This document shows positions 1 to 5,011 of a stretch of DNA of 9,720 bases, one piece after another. The DNA comes from Anaerolineales bacterium (GTDB taxonomy: Bacteria > Chloroflexota > Anaerolineae > Anaerolineales > UBA6663), in assembly GCA_016789165.1 (NCBI GenBank), contig JAEURL010000363.1:1-9720 (forward strand), given 5' to 3'. The translations under genes and the position numbers were made by a program. Every line of letters starts with the position of its first letter. The stretch's first letter is position 1. The notes under the pieces are model-generated. The model saw only the letters and a list, made by a program, of their open reading frames with translations. It was not told where the DNA came from and did not search any database.

Positions 1-888
1 CTCGACGATCCGGCCGGCCACCTCGCCGCCAAAGCCGCCCGTCTTGACGGCTTCGTGAACAATCAGGACCCGCCCGGTCTTCTTGACGCTGGCCTCGATT
101 GGGCCCATATCCAGCGGGCTGAGCGTGCGCGGGTCCACCACCTCGCACTCGATGCCCTCGGTGGCCAGCTGTTTGGCCGCTTCCAGGGAGCGGTTGACCA
201 TGATGGACGTGGCCACGATGGTCAGGTGCCGGCCCTCGCGGACCACGTGGCTCTGGCCCAGCGGCAGGGTGTACGGCTGCTCCGGCACATAACCCTTGGT
301 TTTGTACAGGAGCTTGTGCTCGACAAAGATGACGGGGTTATCGTCGTAAATGGCTGAAATTAATAACCCCTTGACCTCATACGGGTTACTGGGCATGACC
401 ACTTTCAGCCCCGGCACATGCACAAACCAGTTCTCCAGGCTCTCCGAGTGCTGGGCGGCCGCGCCCGTGCCGGAACCGCCCGGCATGCGCAGGACCATCG
501 GCACCTTGGCCTTGCCGCCGAACATGAACCGGATCTTGGCGGCCTGCAGCACCAACTGTTCCATGCTCAGGGTGACGAAATCCATGAACTGGATCTCGCC
601 CACCGGCCGCATGCCGGTCAGGGCGGCGCCGATGCAGGCGCCGGCGATGCCGGCCTCCGAGATGGGCGTGTCGATCACGCGCCCCTCGCCGAACTCCTGC
701 ACCAGGCCGGCCGTGGCGCCGAAGGCGCCGCCGTACACGCCGATGTCCTCGCCGATCAGGAAGACGCGTTCATCGGCGGCCATCACCTGGCGCAGGGCCT
801 CGCGCACGGCTTCCACGAACGTAATCTCACGCGCGCCGGCCGCGGGCGCCACGGGCAGGCTCTCCACAGCCAAGGTCTTCTCAGGCAT
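1..888 (-). CDS. acoB: TPP-dependent dehydrogenase E1 beta subunit (acetoin/pyruvate dehydrogenase type), C-terminus cut off
   Basis: This is the beta subunit of a thiamine-diphosphate-dependent E1 enzyme, which with the alpha subunit forms the decarboxylating/cleaving component of an acetoin or 2-oxo-acid dehydrogenase complex in the cytoplasm. The frame is open for exactly 296 codons from the ATG at 888 to the window edge. Family members are about 325 residues, so roughly the last 30 are missing. Visible family signatures are GEDIGVYGGAFGAT (46-59), DTPISEAGIAG (73-83), QHSESLENWF (146-155), PSNPYEVKGLL (166-176), FVEHKLLY (188-195) and VVDPRTLSPLD (250-260). The start is fixed by AGGAGG six bases upstream and by the 8-base overlap with the alpha gene. 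Whether the substrate is acetoin or pyruvate cannot be settled from this subunit; the alpha subunit leans towards the acetoin type. The gene symbol is given on that basis. Confidence 0.93.
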   Translation of the reverse strand, partial: MPEKTLAVESLPVAPAAGAREITFVEAVREALRQVMAADERVFLIGEDIGVYGGAFGATAGLVQEFGEGRVIDTPISEAGIAGACIGAALTGMRPVGEIQFMDFVTLSMEQLVLQAAKIRFMFGGKAKVPMVLRMPGGSGTGAAAQHSESLENWFVHVPGLKVVMPSNPYEVKGLLISAIYDDNPVIFVEHKLLYKTKGYVPEQPYTLPLGQSHVVREGRHLTIVATSIMVNRSLEAAKQLATEGIECEVVDPRTLSPLDMGPIEASVKKTGRVLIVHEAVKTGGFGGEVAGRIVE

Positions 889-1882
889 AGACGCCCTCCT
901 GGATCTGCTCCACGGAAGGCTCCGGGCTGGCTTCGGCGAAGGCCACCGCCTGCTCAATGCGCTGGACGGCCGCCTGCCGCAATGTGTCCAGGTCGGCGTC
1001 GCTCACCCCGACCGCGGCCGCGTAGCGCCGGATGGGGTCGCGCGCCTGCCACTCTTTCACCTCTTCGCGCGTGCGGTAGGCCTGCTTGTCACTCTTGGAG
1101 TGGCCGCGCCAGCGATAGGTGACGGCCTCCACCAGCGACGGCCCCTGGCCGGCGCGCGCCCGCACGACCGCGGCGGAGACGGCTTCATAAACGGAGACCG
1201 GGTCGTTGCCGTCCACGGTCACGCCCGGGATGCCATACGCGGCGGCCCGGTCGCTGATCTGGGAGACATTCACCGATTTGGTGATCGGCATCGACATGGC
1301 GTACTGGTTGTTCTCGCACAGGTAGATGACCGGCAGCTTCCAGATGCTGGCCATGTTGATGGATTCGTGGAAGGCGCCCTCGTTGGAGGCGCCGTCGCCG
1401 AAGTTGACCATCACCACCTGGTCGGTCCGGCGCATCTTGATGCTCAGGCCGACGCCCACCGCCAGGGGCACCCCGCCGGCCACGATGCCGTTGGCGCCCA
1501 GGTTGTTGGCGTCCACGTTGGCGATGTGCATGGAGCCGCCGCGCCCGCGGCAGTAGCCGGTCTCCTTGCCCATGAACTCGGCCATCATCGCGTCCACGTC
1601 GCTGTCGAACCAGGCCAGGCAGTGGCCGTGGCCGCGGTGGTGGTTGAGCAGGTAATCGCCGCGCCGCAGAGCGCTGGCCGCGCCCACCGCGGTGGCTTCC
1701 TGGCCGATGGAGAGGTGCATGGTGCCGTGCACCCGTCCGAGGGCGAACAAATCCTCCGCCTTCTCTTCAAACGCCCGGATCAACAGCATACGCGCCAGCT
1801 TTTCGCGCGCCGCCGCCGGTCCCCACACGACGGACACATCCGTCGGCATAGTGGCTCTAGCTCGTCCCTTATCCTGCGCCAT
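881..1882 (-). CDS. acoA: TPP-dependent dehydrogenase E1 alpha subunit (acetoin dehydrogenase type)
   Basis: This is the E1 alpha subunit, which binds thiamine diphosphate and pairs with the beta subunit encoded directly downstream. With the ATG at 1882 it has 333 residues, normal for the family. Seen in order are MHLSIGQEATAVGAASALR (55-73), RGHGHCLAWF (83-92), the GKETGYCRGRGGSMHIA stretch (105-121), the TPP motif GDGASNEGAFHESINMA (162-178) closing with LCENN (188-192), and YRWRGHSKSD (256-265). RWRGHSKSD resembles AcoA more than classical PdhA, where a MSDP pattern is usual; this is a family-level judgement. The start is uncertain. A GTG at 1906, an ATG at 1882 (AAAGGA upstream, 12-base spacer) and an ATG at 1849 are all in frame. 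The codons before 1849 are poor in G/C at third positions, unlike the rest of the gene, so the true start may be 1849. It follows the SorC-type regulator closely, suggesting one operon. Confidence 0.93.
   Translation of the reverse strand: MAQDKGRARATMPTDVSVVWGPAAAREKLARMLLIRAFEEKAEDLFALGRVHGTMHLSIGQEATAVGAASALRRGDYLLNHHRGHGHCLAWFDSDVDAMMAEFMGKETGYCRGRGGSMHIANVDANNLGANGIVAGGVPLAVGVGLSIKMRRTDQVVMVNFGDGASNEGAFHESINMASIWKLPVIYLCENNQYAMSMPITKSVNVSQISDRAAAYGIPGVTVDGNDPVSVYEAVSAAVVRARAGQGPSLVEAVTYRWRGHSKSDKQAYRTREEVKEWQARDPIRRYAAAVGVSDADLDTLRQAAVQRIEQAVAFAEASPEPSVEQIQEGVYA
895..900 (-). promoter_or_regulatory. Strong Shine-Dalgarno for the E1 beta gene
   Basis: Read on the minus strand the sequence is AGGAGGGCGTCT followed by ATG. 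This is a full AGGAGG with a 6-base spacer, lying inside the last codons of the alpha gene. Together with the overlapping stop and start ATGCCTGA it indicates translational coupling of alpha and beta. Confidence 0.85.
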
Positions 1883-1909
1883 TCCGTTCGAATTTCCTTT
1901 CGCCACCGG

Positions 1910-2911
1910 TTAGGCCCCGGCCTCCGCCTTGAGCAGCTGGATTACGCCGGTGGCGGCGACCTCGTCCGTAATCAGCATGTTGATGAAGCCGGCGCGGCTG
2001 GCGCCGACAATCGGCTTGCTCTTGTACTGCCCGCCGGCCACCCCGAGCCGGATCGCCCGCTCCCGCAAGGTCTCCGGATCGATCCCCATCACCTGGCGGG
2101 CCAGCGGGATATCCACCAGCTGGCCCCGAATATCAAAGTGGATCGAGGCCACGTCGCCGACGGCGCCGGCCGCCAGGAGCTCGTCCAACTGCGGCCGGCT
2201 CAGGTAGTTGGAGCTCAACAGGCTGTTGCGCTCCGGATCAGCCGTGCCCACGCCCAGGAGCGCCAGATCCACCTTCTTGTAATGCCCCATGACGCGCTGG
2301 ACCCGGGTGTCGCTCAGCAGCATCTGGCGCGTCGCCTCGCTGTCCACGAACAGCGGCACCGGCAGGGTTAGATAGTGTCCCGCCAACAGCCGCGCCAGCC
2401 GCCGCGCCAGCTCCGAGCCGTCGATATCCGGGTCCGGCGGCCCGCCCGAGCCGATCATCTGCACCACGTTCACGCCGGTGTGCGATTGCGGGCGCATGGC
2501 GTTGATGGTCTCGGAGATGGCCACCCCCCATGACACACCGATGGTGGCATGGTCGAAAATCAACTCCTCGACAAACCGCGCCGCCAGACTGCCCAGCCGG
2601 CGCAGCATCTGCGCGTAAGCCAGCGTCCCGCGCGCCAGCACCTGGACCAACTTCAGGCCCAGCAGCGATTGCAGCGTCTCCTCCAGGTCCCGCCGGCGCT
2701 CCAGCGGGTGGTTGACCCGGATCTCCACCACCTCCTGGTCGCGCGCCTCCGTCAGCAGGCGGGAGATCATCGACCGCGAGTAACCGGTCTGCGCGGCGAT
2801 CTGCTCCTGCGTCAGGCGGTCCTCGTAATACATGCCCGCAATTCGGGCTAGCAACTCCAGGCGCTCACCTGGCAGGGGCGCGTGATTTGAATCAACAGTT
2901 CTCCGAACCAC
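1910..2911 (-). CDS. SorC/DeoR-family sugar-binding transcriptional regulator
   Basis: This is a DNA-binding regulator with an N-terminal helix-turn-helix and a C-terminal effector-binding domain related to sugar-phosphate-binding isomerase folds (SorC family). With a GTG start at 2911 it is 333 residues, the usual size. Residues 27-55 contain the helix-turn-helix, recognisable from YYEDRLTQEQIAAQTGYSR and then MISRLLTEA. The region from about 70 to the end is the sugar-binding domain, with IGVSWGVAISETINAM, QMIGSGGPPDPDIDGSEL and LLGVGTADPE as landmarks. A TTG two codons upstream (2917) is also possible, but GAGG at 2918-2921 sits six bases from the GTG and would touch the TTG, so GTG is preferred. 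It is first in the minus-strand cluster and probably controls the E1 genes behind it, and itself. The effector is unknown. Members can activate or repress. Confidence 0.93.
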   Translation of the reverse strand: MVRRTVDSNHAPLPGERLELLARIAGMYYEDRLTQEQIAAQTGYSRSMISRLLTEARDQEVVEIRVNHPLERRRDLEETLQSLLGLKLVQVLARGTLAYAQMLRRLGSLAARFVEELIFDHATIGVSWGVAISETINAMRPQSHTGVNVVQMIGSGGPPDPDIDGSELARRLARLLAGHYLTLPVPLFVDSEATRQMLLSDTRVQRVMGHYKKVDLALLGVGTADPERNSLLSSNYLSRPQLDELLAAGAVGDVASIHFDIRGQLVDIPLARQVMGIDPETLRERAIRLGVAGGQYKSKPIVGASRAGFINMLITDEVAATGVIQLLKAEAGA

Positions 2912-2917
2912 AAGCAA

Positions 2918-2921
2918 CCTC
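2918..2921 (-). promoter_or_regulatory. Shine-Dalgarno deciding the GTG start of the SorC-type regulator
   Basis: On the minus strand the sequence reads GCGAGGTTGCTTGTG. GAGG is six bases before the GTG at 2911, a good spacing, and is directly adjacent to the alternative TTG at 2917, which would be too close. Confidence 0.55.
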
Positions 2922-2989
2922 GCTTGGGCGGTTATGTCGTTTCCGACTGCGAATTAACGTTGGATGAGCGTCTAGCGCTGCGGTACTAC

Positions 2990-3018
2990 ACTATATAACT
3001 CATTCGGGCCAAAAAGTC
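2990..3018 (-). promoter_or_regulatory. Candidate promoter for the SorC-type regulator and E1 genes
   Basis: On the minus strand TATAGT (2990-2995) is a good -10 match. Seventeen bases upstream lies GACTTT (3013-3018), a weak -35. It sits in an AT-richer block about 75 bases ahead of the regulator start. The -35 is poor, so it may need an activator, possibly the regulator itself. This is by eye only. Confidence 0.3.
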
Positions 3019-3049
3019 ACGCATTTGTGCAATACATTCACGTATGTGA
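3018..3049. promoter_or_regulatory. CAC/GTG inverted repeats, possible regulator operator
   Basis: TCACGTATGTGA (3038-3049) is an inverted repeat with 4-base arms TCAC/GTGA around GTAT. A second, looser pair, CAC (3018-3020) and GTG (3027-3029), precedes it. The sites lie just upstream of, and touch, the candidate -35 of the minus-strand promoter, where an operator of the SorC-type regulator would be expected. The arms are short, so chance is not excluded. Confidence 0.3.
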
Positions 3050-3112
3050 TTATTTTTGCGGTTGCCGAGCACAGTTTTGTGGTTGGCTGAGCGGCACATG
3101 GAACAAATAGAC

Positions 3113-3118
3113 TATAAT
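3113..3118 (+). promoter_or_regulatory. Perfect -10 hexamer giving a probably leaderless mRNA
   Basis: TATAAT ends only 8 bases before the ATG at 3127. Transcription normally begins 6-8 bases after the hexamer, which puts the first transcribed base at or next to the start codon. No Shine-Dalgarno-like sequence lies between the hexamer and the ATG, nor in the preceding 20 bases. No good -35 is present at 16-18 bases; TTGGCT (3083-3088) is too far away at 24 bases. The arrangement matches the common leaderless promoter pattern. Confidence 0.6.
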
Positions 3119-3126
3119 CGCTGACT

Positions 3127-3915
3127 ATGAACCGATTGGAAATTGCCATTGCAGCGGCCCGCGAGGCCGGCGCAGTCCTGCGGCGCAAGCTGGAACAGAC
3201 GCGGATCGTGAACACCAAGGGGCCGCGCGACCTGGTAACCGACGCGGATTTGGCCGCCCAGACGGCCATCCTGGCCCGCCTAAGCGCGGCTGATCCGGAG
3301 GCCGCCATCCTTTCGGAAGAAGGCGGCGCGGCCCCGGACCTGGATGGCCCGGTCCCAACCTGGGTGATTGATCCCCTCGACGGCACCGGCAACTATGCCC
3401 GCCGGCTGCCGGTCTTCGGGGTGTGCATCGCCCTGCTGATCGGCGGGCAGCCGGAGCTGGGCGTGGTGCTGGATCCGCTCCGGCAGGAGCTGTACTACGC
3501 GGAACGCGGCCACGGCGCTTTTCTCCAGATCGGCCGGCGCCGGCCTCAACCGCTGACCGTGAGCGCCGTAGCCGAGATGGGCCAAGCGGTGCTGGGCGCC
3601 GGCTGGCCGCGCGAGGATCATCTGCGCGGCCAGGCCGCCGCGCTGCTGCCCCGGCTGGGTTACGCCTGCCACAGCCTGCGCCTGCTGGGCAGCGCCGCCC
3701 TGACGCTGGCCTACATCGCCGCCGGCCGCGTGGACGGCTGCTTGCACCTGAACCTGCAGCCCTGGGATGTGGCCGCGGGCGCCGCGCTGCTGCGGGAGGC
3801 CGGCGGCCAGCTCTCGGACCTGAATGGCCGGCCGTGGCAGATCCACCAACGAGCCCTGATTGCCAGCAATGGCCGCCTGCACGCCGAGCTAGTCCGTTGT
3901 TTGGCCGCCGATTGA
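3127..3915 (+). CDS. Inositol monophosphatase family protein
   Basis: This is a Mg-dependent, Li-sensitive-type phosphatase of the inositol monophosphatase family. Members hydrolyse inositol 1-phosphate, 3'-phosphoadenosine phosphate, fructose bisphosphate or histidinol phosphate. At 262 residues it has the usual length. Metal-binding motifs are complete: TDAD (38-41), SEEGG (63-67), the signature WVIDPLDGTGNYARRLP (79-95) with D82 and D85, and WDVAAGAALLREAGG (213-227) with D214. SuhB, CysQ and HisN-type members share these motifs, so the substrate is not assignable. It is the first gene of the plus-strand cluster, with a probably leaderless start at 3127 and no ribosome binding site. The next gene begins 8 bases after its stop codon. 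No functional link to the downstream ATPase is obvious. Confidence 0.92.
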   Translation: MNRLEIAIAAAREAGAVLRRKLEQTRIVNTKGPRDLVTDADLAAQTAILARLSAADPEAAILSEEGGAAPDLDGPVPTWVIDPLDGTGNYARRLPVFGVCIALLIGGQPELGVVLDPLRQELYYAERGHGAFLQIGRRRPQPLTVSAVAEMGQAVLGAGWPREDHLRGQAAALLPRLGYACHSLRLLGSAALTLAYIAAGRVDGCLHLNLQPWDVAAGAALLREAGGQLSDLNGRPWQIHQRALIASNGRLHAELVRCLAAD

Positions 3916-3923
3916 GCCCCGCC

Positions 3924-5009
3924 ATGACCAAAGCCCGTTCGCCTCAACGCAAAAACACGTCGATCATCGCCACCCTCGTCACGCTGGTGGTGGTCGCCCT
4001 GGTCTGGCTGGGGCAGCAGTTCCTGGCCGCGCCGGCGGTGGAAACGCCCGCGCCCGGCCCCGGCAGCTGGTACGAGCTGTACTTCACCGATCCGGACACG
4101 ACGGCCAACCTGAAGGACCCGGCCGGCGGCGTGCCGGCGGCCGTCACCGCCAGCTTCGCGGCCGCCCAGCGCAGCCTGGACGTGGCCGTCTACGAGATCG
4201 ACCTGCCGGTCTACGCTGACGCCCTGATCCAGGCCCAGGCACGCGGCGTGCGCGTGCGGGTGGTGACCGATACCGATTACCGCGACGAACGGGCGGCCCA
4301 GGCCCTGCGCACGGCCGGCATCCCGATTGTGGACGACCAGCGCGATCCCTTCATGCATAACAAGTTCGTGGTCATCGACGGGTCCGCCGTCTGGACCGGG
4401 TCCATGAACTTCACCTTCAACGACGCCTACCGCAACAACAACAACGCCATCTTGATCCGCTCCACGCGCCTGGCCGAGAATTACACCGCCCAGTTCGAGC
4501 ACATGTTCACGGACCGGGTCTTCAACCAGGCGGCGGCGGTGCTCAACCCGGCCGTCAACCTGTCCGGCACGCTGGTGGAGACCAGTTTTTCGCCCGCGGG
4601 CAACACGGCCGCCAAGGTGGTGGACGTCCTCAACAGCGCCCAGACGAGCGTCCAGTTCATGGCCTTCGCCTTCACGCGGGCTGATTTCACTGACGTGCTG
4701 CTGGCCAAGGCGCAGGCCGGCGTGAGCGTGCGCGGCGTGTTCGAGCGCCGCCAGGTGGAGGCCGGCGCGGATTCGGCCTGGCAGGCGCTCCAGGCCGGCG
4801 GCCTGGACGTGCGCCTGGATGGCAACCCCTACGTGCTGCACCACAAGGTCTTCATCATCGACGGGCAGATCGTGGTCCTGGGTTCGTATAACTTCTCGCG
4901 CAACGCCGAGGACTACAACGACGAGAACCTGCTGATCATCCACAACGCCGAGATCGCCGCCGCCTTCGCCCAGGAGTGGCAGAAGGTCTGGGGACGGGCG
5001 GAGAAATAA
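3924..5009 (+). CDS. Membrane-anchored phospholipase D-like protein with two HKD motifs
   Basis: This protein of the phospholipase D superfamily (phosphodiesterases acting on phospholipids or nucleic acids) has 361 residues from the ATG at 3924. A basic N-terminus (MTKARSPQRK) precedes a hydrophobic segment at about 13-35, so by the positive-inside rule the catalytic part should be outside the cytoplasmic membrane, anchored or released after cleavage near AAPA. Two complete catalytic HxKx4D motifs are present: MHNKFVVID (H145, K147, D152) followed by GSMNFT, and HHKVFIID (H306, K308, D313) followed by GSYNFS. Each half carries a typical PLD-repeat start (AAQRSLDVAVYEI; SAQTSVQFMAFAF). The GS.NF pattern is seen in Nuc-type nucleases and in PLD-like proteins of unknown substrate, so a nuclease is at least as likely as a lipase. 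The next gene follows after 2 bases. The frame is open well upstream of 3924, inside the phosphatase gene, but that part is a shadow. Confidence 0.9.
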   Translation: MTKARSPQRKNTSIIATLVTLVVVALVWLGQQFLAAPAVETPAPGPGSWYELYFTDPDTTANLKDPAGGVPAAVTASFAAAQRSLDVAVYEIDLPVYADALIQAQARGVRVRVVTDTDYRDERAAQALRTAGIPIVDDQRDPFMHNKFVVIDGSAVWTGSMNFTFNDAYRNNNNAILIRSTRLAENYTAQFEHMFTDRVFNQAAAVLNPAVNLSGTLVETSFSPAGNTAAKVVDVLNSAQTSVQFMAFAFTRADFTDVLLAKAQAGVSVRGVFERRQVEAGADSAWQALQAGGLDVRLDGNPYVLHHKVFIIDGQIVVLGSYNFSRNAEDYNDENLLIIHNAEIAAAFAQEWQKVWGRAEK

Positions 5010-5011
5010 AC

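Noticed and set aside
1904..1912. Regulator stop TAA in the same frame as the E1 alpha frame (TAA-CCG-GTG), suggesting read-through fusion
   Set aside because: Same-frame adjacency occurs by chance in a third of cases, both proteins are full-length family members on their own, and no read-through signal is seen.
350..2371. Open frame of 673 codons on the plus strand across the E1 and regulator genes
   Set aside because: It spans parts of three recognisable minus-strand genes, has no motif and no ribosome binding site, and is a codon-bias shadow.
3423..3923. N-terminal extension of the PLD-like protein in the same frame
   Set aside because: It lies inside the phosphatase gene in another frame, reads as Arg/Ala/Pro-rich sequence, and the ATG at 3924 is followed by a proper membrane anchor.
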